A DNA stretch of 64,000 nt from contig NC_070567.1 in assembly GCF_026914185.1 (NCBI RefSeq), positions 248,001 through 312,000 of the forward strand, given 5' to 3'. The notes beneath the pieces are model-generated. The model ran no database searches. It worked only from the letters and a program-made list of their open reading frames with translations, and was not told where the DNA came from. This stretch comes from Puccinia triticina. Lineage: Eukaryota > Basidiomycota > Pucciniomycetes > Pucciniales > Pucciniaceae. A program made the translations under genes and the position numbers. Positions 23,981-33,407 of the stretch are shown one piece after another. The stretch's first letter is position 1. Each line of letters starts with the position of its first letter.

Positions 23981-24281
23981 ACTGTGGTTTTGAGACCGTT
24001 TGGCGGTTATATTTCTCTTTTGTTTTCTTCTCTTCCATTGCTTCCTTTAGGTGGAATCCGGGAACTTCAGCTGAATTTGCCTCGGTTCTTTTCCCTATCC
24101 TTCGATCCACACCCCATCTATCAAACCATCTTTCATCATTCCGCGGTTGCTTGTCGAATTGATCTTTCTCGACTGATCGGATCATCCACGGCTCGATTCC
24201 CGTTTCAGGATCAAGATCAGCGCCGAATTTTCTTTCTTTATCTTTTTCAGTGTTCAGTAGCGGGGCAAAGGAGAGGTAAAA

Positions 24282-24390
24282 GTAAGTCCCCTCCATTAGT
24301 GCACCTCCAAGGGTATTTCTACACATCGTCGAAAAAGCAACCTAGCCACGCTGTGAGCCATACCCCATCACTCGTCAAATTTCTTCCCAG
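24282..24390 (+). other. Intron-like module 1 of element B (5' leader)
   Basis: GTAAGT donor at 24282 and a pyrimidine tract ending in CAG at 24390, 10 nt before the gag ATG. It is related along its length to modules 2-4: shared AAAGTAAGT, TGCACCT, CTAC/CTACC, CCAC and GTGAGCC landmarks. Length 109 nt. Confidence 0.7.
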
Positions 24391-24400
24391 GATCGACAGG

Positions 24401-26548
24401 ATGGTCAAAATCAAGTCGCCGAACAAGCGGCTATGTTTCGATGGAACCAAGGTCGAAAGGTTTATCGAAACCTATGAGATGGTGGCTAGTTTGGACGAGG
24501 CCACCGAGCTGGACATGGCCCGGCAGATTCGGCTGTTCCTCGCTACCGACGAGCTGCTGGATATTCTCGAGACGCTGGAAGGGTTTAGCCCCCCCGATTG
24601 GCCGAAGCTCAAGGCCGCGATGATTGCCTACTGGGGCCAGGTGGACACCGCAAGGTTCACTACGCGGGACCTGACTTCTCTGGTCGAGGATTGGGTTTCC
24701 AGGGGCGGCGTAGCGTCTGCTGTCGAGTACCAGACGTTTCGACAGTCGTGGGAGCCGATCCAGTCGTATCTACTCTCGAAAGCCCACATTGACTCCGTGG
24801 AAGAGATTCGGAACTCGTACTATCAGGCGTTTTCGACCACCGTCCAGGACGAGATTAGGAAGAAGCTGATTCGTGACGGGACGATGGTGACGACCCTAGA
24901 TCATCGGTTCAAATTGCCGACGTTCAAGATCCTCAAGGAAGGCGTCGACGCTGTCATGAGGGAGCAAACCGCGCTCACCTTCGAGGAATCGAAGTCCAGC
25001 CAGCCAGTGTCAGTTTCTACCTTCCAAGACAGCAACTCGGTGATGAGAAAGATGGGTGAGGATCGCCGTCCCAAGGAAGTTCCTGCGGTGACGAAACCGG
25101 CACCCAACATGGATGAGCTCTCGCGGATGTTGGAGGCGTTTGAGCACAAGATCGACCAGAAGATAGCCGCTATACCCTCTAAGTCTTCGGCGTCAGCTGA
25201 CCGGCCACCAATGGTGTGCTATTATTGCCACCGCGAGAATCACGGGACCGGCCGCTGTCAGGAGCTCGTGAAGGACAAGGAGGCGGGCCTTGTTGAACAA
25301 CAAGGCACCAATTTTTTCCTCCCAAACGGGGCACTCATCCCGTTTGACCGTAGCAGACCTATCCGACATGTAGTGGCTTCGTTTCATCCCACTTCTTCCG
25401 CGGGGGCGCCGAGGCCCTCGACTCCGACTCCGACTCGACAGACATCTAGTGCGGTCGCTGCTGAATACAAGGCGAGCTGCGGATCGTTGGACCCCTGGTA
25501 TCCGCCAGCAGTGTCCTCTCAATCTTTTGCCGGGACTTACGAGTCTGACCCGGCGGGTAGGAAGCGACACGAAGAGCCAAGGCCCTTCAAGTCCCCCTTG
25601 GTTCCTTCAACTCAGTCGCGAAGGCCGCTGCGGAAGACGCCGGGAGCATCTACGGAATCGACAAAACCTCTAGAGGAGGACGAGCCGGAGCTCTTTGACA
25701 GGATTATGAATGAGCCGGATCCCGAGCCGGTTCCATCGAGGGAACAGTCGACTCGCCCAGTCACCCCTTCTAAAGCCGCAGGGCAACCGCCAAAGGTTCG
25801 GTTCGAGCGCGAGGTCTCTCGCGACCACCCAGATGCGGTCGATGGGCTCGTCAAGCGGATTTTTGATCTACCAGTGACTACGACTGTCGGGGAGATCTGT
25901 TCGGTCTCTCCGGCGGTCTCGGATGGCGTGAAGAAATGGGTCTCTCGCCGCCGCGTGGAGGTCGGCTCTGAGGACCTAAAGGTGAATTCAGGAACGCTGG
26001 CCGAGGGAATCGATCCGGATGGGGAGTTCGACCCGAATCTGTATTCCTGCCCCCTTGGCTATCTCAGTTGTAGTGTAGGGGAGGGCGAGGCGATCTCGTC
26101 CCCGTTGGTCAATTCTGGTTCTCAGCTCAATTTAATCTCGGACTCGTTGGCGGTGAAGTTGAACCTCACCCCTCGGGTAAACTTCAGTTCAGCGGTTTAC
26201 GGAATTAATAATCAAGCGTGCGAACTCATCGGGATCGCTGAGGACGTTCCGGTTCGGATCGGGCGCTCCATCGTTGGTACTTGTCATTTCTGGATCACTC
26301 GGGCCGACGGGCCGTTCATCCTCGGTCGCCCCTTCTTAATGGACTTTAGGGCCGCCTTGATGTTCTCCCCTACATCGGGCGAGCGGATCATTCTGCCCGA
26401 TTCAAATGGAAGGAACATTGAGGTGACCCTTTGCCCGGTGGATAAGGGAAGATGGGAGCGAGAGTTCCCCGCCCACGGTCGGAAGGGTGTTCTGGTGCAT
26501 TGTGGACGTCCCGAGAAGGACCACGGCAACAAACAGCATTTTTTATGA
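24401..26548 (+). CDS. Element B Gag-protease
   Basis: The ATG at 24401 (MVKIKSPNKRLCFDGTK) is chosen because it follows the module 1 acceptor and starts the Ty3-type Gag fold; the upstream frame only reads leader. Retrotransposon Gag core: about residues 10-200. Zinc knuckle: CYYCHRENHGTGRC (near residue 275). A Pro/Ser linker follows. A retropepsin-like domain near residues 570-690 has a flap-like region and the hydrophobic LGRPFL motif, but the expected D-S/T-G triad reads N-S-G (VNSGSQLNLIS). The frame ends TGA 26546-26548, overlapping the Pol frame. Confidence 0.88.
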   Translation: MVKIKSPNKRLCFDGTKVERFIETYEMVASLDEATELDMARQIRLFLATDELLDILETLEGFSPPDWPKLKAAMIAYWGQVDTARFTTRDLTSLVEDWVSRGGVASAVEYQTFRQSWEPIQSYLLSKAHIDSVEEIRNSYYQAFSTTVQDEIRKKLIRDGTMVTTLDHRFKLPTFKILKEGVDAVMREQTALTFEESKSSQPVSVSTFQDSNSVMRKMGEDRRPKEVPAVTKPAPNMDELSRMLEAFEHKIDQKIAAIPSKSSASADRPPMVCYYCHRENHGTGRCQELVKDKEAGLVEQQGTNFFLPNGALIPFDRSRPIRHVVASFHPTSSAGAPRPSTPTPTRQTSSAVAAEYKASCGSLDPWYPPAVSSQSFAGTYESDPAGRKRHEEPRPFKSPLVPSTQSRRPLRKTPGASTESTKPLEEDEPELFDRIMNEPDPEPVPSREQSTRPVTPSKAAGQPPKVRFEREVSRDHPDAVDGLVKRIFDLPVTTTVGEICSVSPAVSDGVKKWVSRRRVEVGSEDLKVNSGTLAEGIDPDGEFDPNLYSCPLGYLSCSVGEGEAISSPLVNSGSQLNLISDSLAVKLNLTPRVNFSSAVYGINNQACELIGIAEDVPVRIGRSIVGTCHFWITRADGPFILGRPFLMDFRAALMFSPTSGERIILPDSNGRNIEVTLCPVDKGRWEREFPAHGRKGVLVHCGRPEKDHGNKQHFL

Positions 26549-26612
26549 AGAAAGCCGATCCATTAGCCGGCAGTCTTAATTTAGGGTCTCGACTTTTCTC
26601 CGGCGGATCGGC
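26539..26612 (+). promoter_or_regulatory. -1 ribosomal frameshift signal linking Gag and Pol
   Basis: The heptamer T TTT TTA (26539-26545) is in the correct register in the gag frame and is followed at once by the gag stop TGA. After an 8-nt spacer comes a stem: GCCGATCC (26554-26561) pairs with GGATCGGC (26605-26612), and GCCGG (26566-26570) pairs with CCGGC (26600-26604), leaving a 4-nt bulge and a 29-nt loop. Pol is exactly in the -1 frame. The ATGA overlap would also allow stop-restart. Confidence 0.85.
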
Positions 26613-29600
26613 TTCTGACCTATCGACCCATTGCTTCTCTTCTCACTCAAATTCATCTGTCTCCGTTTTTCCGGTCGTCCCAACTAAAACTCATCAAGAA
26701 AAACACGAAAATCTCAAAAATATTGGCGCGGTTTCTTTCAATTCTCCGATTCCTCGTTTCGACCAGTTTTTTTTTTCCCGTTTGTCAAAAGGTGGGCAGT
26801 ATGGGTGTTCGGCAGGGGCACAAAGACTAAAAGTAAGTCCCCATCCAAGTATGCACCTCAGGGTAGATTCTACCGCTCCATTGAAAACACTATCATGTGC
26901 CACGCTCGTGAGCAGCCCCTTGGGATCCTTCCTTCCTTCCACTTTAGGAAGCTCCTTATCATCCGACTCTCGTCTCCGCGACGAGACTAAACTATCATCC
27001 GACTCTCGTCTCCGCGACGAGACTAAACTATCATCCGACTCTCGTCTCCGCGACGAGACTAAACTATCATTCGACTCTCGTCTCCGCGACGAGACTAAAC
27101 TAGATACGTCGTCAGACGTCCTCCGCAACGAGGGTAAAACTAGCCTCCGCAATGAGGGTAAACTTCTGAGTCTCCGCGACGAGGATAAATTAATGATCCT
27201 CCGCAATGAGGTGAAACTAATTTTGCCAATAATAGAGGCTAGCGTGGATGAGGTGGAAGAAGGTGTTCAGCGGAGGGATCGGAGACTAAAAGTAAGTTCT
27301 CTCCAATTATGCACCTTCGGGCGTGATGCTCCAAATGTCGTTGAAGCTCTACCTCGTGCCACTATCGTGAGCCGCTCTCCGCTGTCCGGGTTTTCTTACG
27401 CAGATAAGGCCCCTTTCGAAGACTTCTCCGAATTGCGGACATGGAGCTTGCTCTGCGGTGGCCTTGGATCTCAATCTCAAGCAGCGCTTTTGGACGCTTG
27501 GAAAGCCGGAGAACACGCGGTGTTCGCCTCGAAGTACAAACCGGTCTCACGGAAAGTCAAGCCGGTCAACCAGCCAATGCCGCAGGGCCTCAATCCTCCT
27601 CTACGACGGCCACCTCTGTCCCGGGATCCCTACCGACCCCTTCCGCGATCCTTGGTCGGCCCTTTTATTCCGCAAGGGCGTGTCACCGAAGAGCGCCTTG
27701 CCGTGGTGAACTTTGGTCCCCAAGGCTGGCTCTGGGCCGACGAGCTGAACGTCATCAAAAACGTTTTGTCGGAGCGTAATCAAGCTATCGCTTTCGACGA
27801 GTCTGAGCGCGGACTGTTGAAAGATTCGTACGGTCTGCCCTACATCATTCCGGTCGTCGAGCATGAACCTTGGCAGAAGAAACGTATACCGATACCCGCC
27901 GCTAAGCTGGACGAATACACCAGGATTCTCCGCGAGCGGGTGCGAACCGGGTTGTATGAACAGTCGACCTCATCATACTCTTCTCCCGTCTTCTGCGTCT
28001 TGAAGGGCAACGGAAAGCTTAGAATCGTACATGACCTCCAGCCGTTGAATCGGGTGACGGTCAAGGACGCCGGTGTTCCCCCGGCGACTGAAGACTTTGT
28101 GGACTCATTCTCTGGCCGAGCCTGCTATGGGCTCGGAGATATTTTGGGCGGCTACGACGAGCGCGCCCTCGACCCTATCTCTCGACCACTAACTACCTTC
28201 GACACTCCCCTTGGGAGATTCCAGCTAACCCGCCTTCCGCAGGGCGCCACCAACTCTGTTGCCGTCTACCAGGCACAGATGATGTGGGTCCTGCAGGACG
28301 AGATTCCCGACCATGCGGGGGTGTTCATCGATGATGGGGGCATCAAGGGCCCAGCTTCCGACTACAACGGGGAGGTTCTGTCCTGGCATTCTGGTGTCAG
28401 GCGGTTCATATGGGAGTACGCTGCGACGCTTGAGCGGATTTTGTTCCGGATCGAGGAGGCCGGGTTGACGGTTTCGGCGGCCAAGCTGGCCGCATGCGTG
28501 CCCGCGTTGGAGATCGTTGGACACGTGGTCTGTAAAGAGGGCCGTCGGATGGCGAAGAGCAAAGTGAATAAGGTCCTGTCATGGCCTACTCCGAGGGACG
28601 CTACCGAAGTTCGTGGTTTTCTGGGTGTGGTAGTGTACGTTAAAATTTTCATCCCGGGTCTATCCCAGATCTGTCTTCCCCTCAGGCGGCTGACACGAAA
28701 GGATGCCGATTTTTCTTGGACCGAGGACTGCGCGGAAGCCTTCGAACAGCTTAAATCTCTGGTGGGGCGGGACATCGTCCTGGTCAAAGTGGATTATGGA
28801 CCGAAGGCGGGGATCCTCAAACTCGCCGTGGATTCCAGCTTTCATGCGGTAGGAGCCGTCCTCACACAGGCGGATGCCAACGGGCTCGACAGGCCCGCGT
28901 TGTACGAGTCCTTGTTATTCTCCGACGTCGAGTCTAGATATTCACAACCCAAACTCGAGCTCTGCGGTGTAGCCCGGATTCTCAAGAAGCTTCAAAATGT
29001 CCTGTGGGGGCAACACTTCGAGCTCCTCGTCGACGCTCAGTCTCTAGTTCAGATGATTAACGCTCCGAGCCTACCCAACGCCCCGATGACGCGATGGGTC
29101 GCTTTTATCCATCTTTTTTCTTTTGACATCACTCATCGTCCGGGAAAATTATTCACGATGCCGGACGGGCTGTCCAGAAGACCGCAGGGAGACGAAGAGT
29201 CGGACCCGCCGTTGTCTGAGTTCGACGAGGAGGCACCGCTCGTCCGGCCATTAGCGTCTTTTGTATCAGGGCCCCCTTCGGAGTACACTGGGTTTCAGGA
29301 GGGATTCTGGCGACAGCTGGAAGAATATCTCACGACGTTGACGCGGCCTGAAGGCGTGGATTCCTTAGGATTTCGAGCGTTGAAGAGGAAGGCTGCAGAC
29401 TATTTTGTTCAAGCGGGCCGCCTTATGAAGAGAGGTAGCCCCCTCCCGAGAATAGTCGTCACGATGCTCAGTAAACAAGAAGAGATTCTCAGTCGCCTGC
29501 ATGAAGATCTAGGTCATCGCGGTACCGCGGAGACCTATCGCCGGGTCGCCGACCGTTTTTGGTGGCCGTCTCTCAAGAAGTCCGTGCAAGCTTGGTGTCG

Positions 29601-30561
29601 CAGCTGTGAGGCTTGTCAGAAGCGAGATCTCCGGCGACCGGCGGAGGTGCGCTATCCCACAGGCGAGGACACCATCTTCGGTCGTGTGTCAATGGATGTG
29701 GTCCACGTTAAGGCTAGTGGTGCAAAATATTTGATAGTCGCCCGCAACAATTTTTCAGGATGGGTCGAAGCGAAGTTTCTCAACAACATCACTTCCGAGG
29801 CTGTCGCTTCGTTTCTCCAGGAGCATTGGACTATGCGGTACGGTCTAGCTCGTTCCTATTCGACGGATGGAGGCTCTGAGTTCGGTGGATCTCTGGCGGA
29901 GATGCTCCGCGCGTTGCCGGGACAACATCGGGTTTCAACTCCGTACTATCCCGAAGCGCAGGGTATGGTCGAACGGGGGCACGCGCCTCTCAAGGCAGCC
30001 CTAGTCAAGCTAGCAGGGGAGTCCGGCAAGAACTGTCGGAAGTTCCTGCCCTTGGTATTGTTCGCGGATCGCATTTCGACTAAGCGCTCGACAGGCTACT
30101 CCCCATACGAACTGGTGTTCGGGCAGCGTGCGGCACTTCCTATTGATTTGGACATTGCCTCTTTTCTTGGCGTCGACTGGGAGGAAGTTCGGACTACCGC
30201 TGATCTGCTGGTTGCGCGCTCAAGGCAGTTGGAGCGCAGCGAGGATTCTCGGCAAGTAGCGCATGAAAGGATGTTGAAATCTAGGGCTGAGTCAATCCGC
30301 TATTGGCAAGACCGGAACTCGGATCGATTGCGCGGTTCTCTCTTGCCGGGAACCTTAGTCCTCGCCTACAACCGGTCTTTGGAGGTCCAGTGGGGCCAGC
30401 TTTTCGCCCACAAGTGGAACGGGCCTTATCGGGTCGTCGCGCAGGTTCAAGGTGGTTCCTACGTCCTCGCCGAGCTTGATGATACGGAACTCAAACGTCG
30501 GTTCGCGGCGGATCAAGTCAAGGAGTATTTTCCTCGCGGGGGCATTGAGGACTCAAAGTAA
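26545..30561 (+). CDS. Element B Pol: RT, RNase H, integrase
   Basis: Made probably as a Gag-Pol fusion through the -1 signal (an ATG at 26545 would also serve). A variable N-terminal 400 residues holds modules 2 and 3 and a 12-residue repeat. RT follows (KLRIVHDLQPLNR; FIDDGGIKGP with Asp-Asp near 28330), then RNase H (LAVDSSFHAVGAVL, then the E-L-C block and VDAQSL). Integrase has an H-H-C-C finger (HEDLGHRGT...CRSCEACQK, about 29500-29620) and core residues D (29695), D (29866) and E (29971). No chromodomain is seen. All catalytic residues of RT and integrase are present. The TAA stop lies inside the GTAAGT of module 4. Confidence 0.92.
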   Translation: MKKADPLAGSLNLGSRLFSGGSASDLSTHCFSSHSNSSVSVFPVVPTKTHQEKHENLKNIGAVSFNSPIPRFDQFFFSRLSKGGQYGCSAGAQRLKVSPHPSMHLRVDSTAPLKTLSCATLVSSPLGSFLPSTLGSSLSSDSRLRDETKLSSDSRLRDETKLSSDSRLRDETKLSFDSRLRDETKLDTSSDVLRNEGKTSLRNEGKLLSLRDEDKLMILRNEVKLILPIIEASVDEVEEGVQRRDRRLKVSSLQLCTFGRDAPNVVEALPRATIVSRSPLSGFSYADKAPFEDFSELRTWSLLCGGLGSQSQAALLDAWKAGEHAVFASKYKPVSRKVKPVNQPMPQGLNPPLRRPPLSRDPYRPLPRSLVGPFIPQGRVTEERLAVVNFGPQGWLWADELNVIKNVLSERNQAIAFDESERGLLKDSYGLPYIIPVVEHEPWQKKRIPIPAAKLDEYTRILRERVRTGLYEQSTSSYSSPVFCVLKGNGKLRIVHDLQPLNRVTVKDAGVPPATEDFVDSFSGRACYGLGDILGGYDERALDPISRPLTTFDTPLGRFQLTRLPQGATNSVAVYQAQMMWVLQDEIPDHAGVFIDDGGIKGPASDYNGEVLSWHSGVRRFIWEYAATLERILFRIEEAGLTVSAAKLAACVPALEIVGHVVCKEGRRMAKSKVNKVLSWPTPRDATEVRGFLGVVVYVKIFIPGLSQICLPLRRLTRKDADFSWTEDCAEAFEQLKSLVGRDIVLVKVDYGPKAGILKLAVDSSFHAVGAVLTQADANGLDRPALYESLLFSDVESRYSQPKLELCGVARILKKLQNVLWGQHFELLVDAQSLVQMINAPSLPNAPMTRWVAFIHLFSFDITHRPGKLFTMPDGLSRRPQGDEESDPPLSEFDEEAPLVRPLASFVSGPPSEYTGFQEGFWRQLEEYLTTLTRPEGVDSLGFRALKRKAADYFVQAGRLMKRGSPLPRIVVTMLSKQEEILSRLHEDLGHRGTAETYRRVADRFWWPSLKKSVQAWCRSCEACQKRDLRRPAEVRYPTGEDTIFGRVSMDVVHVKASGAKYLIVARNNFSGWVEAKFLNNITSEAVASFLQEHWTMRYGLARSYSTDGGSEFGGSLAEMLRALPGQHRVSTPYYPEAQGMVERGHAPLKAALVKLAGESGKNCRKFLPLVLFADRISTKRSTGYSPYELVFGQRAALPIDLDIASFLGVDWEEVRTTADLLVARSRQLERSEDSRQVAHERMLKSRAESIRYWQDRNSDRLRGSLLPGTLVLAYNRSLEVQWGQLFAHKWNGPYRVVAQVQGGSYVLAELDDTELKRRFAADQVKEYFPRGGIEDSK
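26833..26947 (+). other. Intron-like module 2 of element B (within Pol N-terminus)
   Basis: GTAAGT donor at 26833; acceptor tract CCTTCCTTCCACTTTAG ending at 26947. The pol frame is open through it, so splicing is not needed; its 115-nt length would shift the frame if removed. Confidence 0.65.
26960..27102 (+). repeat. 36-bp coding repeat array, 4 copies
   Basis: Tandem units encode SSDSRLRDETKL. Each unit can fold on itself (TCTCGTC pairs with GACGAGA). Diverged units (LRNEGK, LRDEDK) continue to about 27225. Confidence 0.92.
27292..27403 (+). other. Intron-like module 3 of element B (within Pol N-terminus)
   Basis: GTAAGT donor at 27292; TTTTCTTACGCAG acceptor at 27403. The 112-nt module aligns with the others, and upstream of the donor it shares GTGTTCAGC...GAGACTAAAA with modules 1 and 2. 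Confidence 0.65.
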
Positions 30562-30677
30562 GTTCCCCCTCCTTTGTATGCACCTTGGGTAGCTACTACC
30601 GAAAAATTGTCGTAAGCTCTACATCCGCCACTGTCGTGAGCCACCTGCGGGTCCCCCCTTTTGTTTCCTTCTTTCAG
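30558..30677 (+). other. Intron-like module 4 of element B (overlaps Pol stop)
   Basis: GTAAGT at 30558-30563 contains the Pol stop TAA (30559-30561). It ends with the pyrimidine tract TTGTTTCCTTCTTTCAG at 30677. Removing it would delete the stop and extend Pol. Confidence 0.65.
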
Positions 30678-30723
30678 CGCGGTTCGACATGGTCTTCGGT
30701 GTACAGTCTAGGGACAGACTGTA

Positions 30724-30736
30724 AGTGGTGGTGGGA
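30724..30736 (+). promoter_or_regulatory. Polypurine tract of element B
   Basis: AGTGGTGGTGGGA stands immediately before the 3' LTR, the expected place for the plus-strand primer. Confidence 0.55.
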
Positions 30737-31517
30737 TGTGGTGGGCAAACCGGTAGCAAAAGGAATTTTCAGTTCAAGAATCTCACCGGCTCCCCCCCCC
30801 CCCTCAAGATCAAGACTCTCAAGATCAAGACCCTCAAGACTCAAGTTGCTCATGCTGTCTCTTCCTATCATCCTCTTTTCCTCTTCCCCCTCTCTATTCT
30901 CTCCTCCTTCCCTTTCTTGGTCCTAACACAGCTTGTGCTGTGGGTTTTATTTCTTTGCTTTTGGTTTCTGATCTATTTCTTTTATTTCTTTGTCTGGTTT
31001 GTGTCATTTCTCTCTCCTTTCTTAGGCTGTGGTTTCCCCTTCTTTCTACTCTATTTTCTATCCTGTTGAGCTTTGTTGTTCTGTTCTGTTTTGATTCTGT
31101 TTCCTGTTTCCTTTTATGTTCTTGTCTATTTGGGTTGTGTTGTTTGCGCGCGCACGGCGCGCAAGGAGATGATGAAATTTATGTGACATGTTGTCTCCCC
31201 GAGTCCAAGTTCGCAGAACTTGGAGGAGGGGAGCGGCATGGCATTCTGATCCGCCATCTCGAGTCCGGAAGTCTAGAATCAGGAGTCAAGAGTCTTACGA
31301 ATTCCCCTCCCCCTTCGACTAACCCTTCAACCATCCCAGAATCCTCAACAAAACCGCCGCCGAGAATCCAACCCTCGGCGAACTCTCAAAATCACCCAAC
31401 CACAAGCTATCAAATTCGAATCCGTACGACTCCTTCGGGACCGATCCGAGAGGGCAGCTACCAGGCATCTTTTCCCCTCCCAGCGCTGCCGCCGGCCTAG
31501 CACCGAGCGGAGCTCCA
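30737..31517 (+). repeat. 3' LTR of element B
   Basis: Copy of 23144-23925, differing as far as I can see only in the length of the C-run (12 versus 13). It is followed by TAACGG. Confidence 0.93.
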
Positions 31518-32808
31518 TAACGGTATCCATGAAGTATGCCGTTGATGGTTTCTGGTTCGTTGCCATATCTGGTAGCTGGATTGTTGAAGCTGTTGTTTCA
31601 AAAACTGATTCCTGAGAGTAAGTCTGTGTTTCTGTTTCTGTAAGTTCTGATGTAGGTTTCGTAACATCTGTTATTGGTTCCACCATATCTGTCACAGGAT
31701 GTGTGATTTCCATTGCCGGTTCCAGGACGTGTTTGAGTGGTTTTTCTGAGAATTTGAGTGGATAGTTGTAATCAGGAGATAAATTTAAGCCCAGAGCGTT
31801 TTCTTGTTTTCGGAGTTCAGTAAGCTTTTTCTGCAGATGTTGGATTTGTTTCCAGCAAACTTCCTCTATCCGTATAACCTCCGTTTCCGTAGCGGCAACC
31901 AGGTGATTCCATTCAATAACTTCATATTTCCCACTTTTCCCTTTTCGAAGCTGGCCGTTGTTGAATAAGGTTTGGTTGATGTTTTCCTGACTTTCTCTTG
32001 AAAAGGAACTTAAGAATAAAACACTGGCTTCTTCTTTCTTCCAAACCTGGTAGGATTCCATCATGTAATCAAGTATTGCGTTGAATTTTCCGAGATATCT
32101 TCTGTAAGTCTGGTAGTTTAAGATTCCTTGTTGGGCCTGTTGTCCTGCTACCTTGAATAGATCCTTCTTGGTGTACAAAACTGAAGCATCAAATTCTCCC
32201 CAGGTGTCAATCATTGCCGTACGCAGGGTATCCCAGTCGCATTCTTTGTAACCGTCCATATCCTTAATTTGGCACTTCAGTTCCTCCGTTCGTATGAATC
32301 GTCCAATCTGAAGAGCTCTTTGAAATTTTGTTGAACCAAACCAATCTCCTGCCTGTCTGTATTTCCGTAAGAAGGTGAAGAATTGATTTCCATCATAGAA
32401 TAGTTCATCGTCATCAATAAATCCTGGTGGATAATCTGATTGTTGGTAGGCAGGCTGATATTGTTGTTGTTGTTGAGGCCAATAATATGATGGTTGTTGA
32501 TAGATAGGGTAGTGCTGCTGAACCGGAATCCAAGGATGTGGTGGCTGAGCAGGTTGTTGTTGTTGTTTCATTTTTTCTGGTGAAGTGCTTTGTTTTGGTT
32601 GAGTTTCATCTAAGTCAGGTAAGTCCCCTTCAGTGGGATATCTGAATTGATTATCTGATCTTGTTTTGCTTTCTTTCTTTGTTTGAGCCAACATCGTAGT
32701 TTTCATATTCCTAATCATGGCCGGAGTCCCCGTAAAAGGTCTTTTCCTCAAAGTGGTTCTTGAATTAATTGTATCTTCAAAATCTGGTACGCCAAACGCT
32801 ATATTCAT
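31518..32808 (-). CDS. Element A Gag, N-terminal part
   Basis: ATG at 32808 (MNIAFGVPDFEDT). A Gln/Tyr/Pro-rich segment (about residues 80-150) is followed by a Ty3-type Gag core with the same pattern as element B's Gag (FFTFLRKYRQ...TMIDTWGEFD-like...YQTYRRYLGKF), then a coiled-coil-like stretch and repeated TDMVEP/TDVTKP motifs. The frame is cut by the element B insertion after M-D-T-V and continues at 23143. Both halves are open, so the gag was intact until the insertion. Confidence 0.82.
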
Positions 32809-33407
32809 GTCGATTCTTGTTGATCTTGTAGTTTCATATTATGATGATCCGCTGCTAACTGTTACTGTGCTCTGAAAAAGAAACAATAATATCTGGTCTC
32901 TGGTCTCTTTACCAGGGCAAATTGGGGGTTTTTCTTTTAATATTTAAAATAACTTTACCGTGCTGGTAACAGTATCTGCTTATCCAAATTCTTCAGGTCT
33001 TACTCTTGCCCTTCTTGAGGTCTTATAAGCAGCTGCTTCCTTTGAATGATTGCGGAGTTCTCTTCTACCAGGTTCCTAGTTATCCAAATTCTTCAGGTCT
33101 TACTCTTGCCCTTCTTAAGGTTTTATAACTGGCTGATTTCTTCAAGAGTCTCTTTTCAGATCCAGTGGTTACACGTTTCTTTTCAGAGGTTCGTAATTGG
33201 TTCCTTGGATGGTTCGTAATTAATTGACTAGTTGTCCAACAGAATAACTGAATATGCCGTTGAGTGTTATAGATTTGTTGAAAAATTTGATTCCTTTTGC
33301 CGCTTGAAGTTGAGATCCGTAGACGATGGTATTTCTGGCTTTCTTGGTCAAAATCAATTATCTGTTGTCAATCAAACAAAGTTATCTTATCACGTTGGGG
33401 ACTCCCT
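32809..33407 (-). other. Leader of element A with a duplicated 50-bp segment
   Basis: Noncoding between the 5' LTR and the gag ATG. A segment beginning TATCCAAATTCTTCAGGTC occurs twice (about 32992-33040 and 33078-33127). I found no primer site beginning TGG at the LTR edge on minus (it reads AGGGAGTCCCC). Confidence 0.6.

Larger units (their letters stand above)
23144..31517 (+). mobile_element. Young full-length Ty3-type retrotransposon B (8.4 kb)
   Basis: Two LTRs of about 780 bp, identical to my eye except for one C in a C-run, frame a tRNA-Tyr primer site, Gag (24401-26548), Pol (26545-30561, -1 frame) and a purine-rich tract before the 3' LTR. All reading frames are open. It lies inside element A's gag with a short target duplication. 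LTR identity implies a very recent jump. It also carries four related intron-like modules and a 36-bp repeat array. Confidence 0.95.

Noticed and set aside
26545..26547. Pol ATG as the only way to start Pol
   Set aside because: It is possible, but the in-register slippery heptamer, spacer and stem make frameshifting the stronger explanation; the ATG is kept as an alternative.
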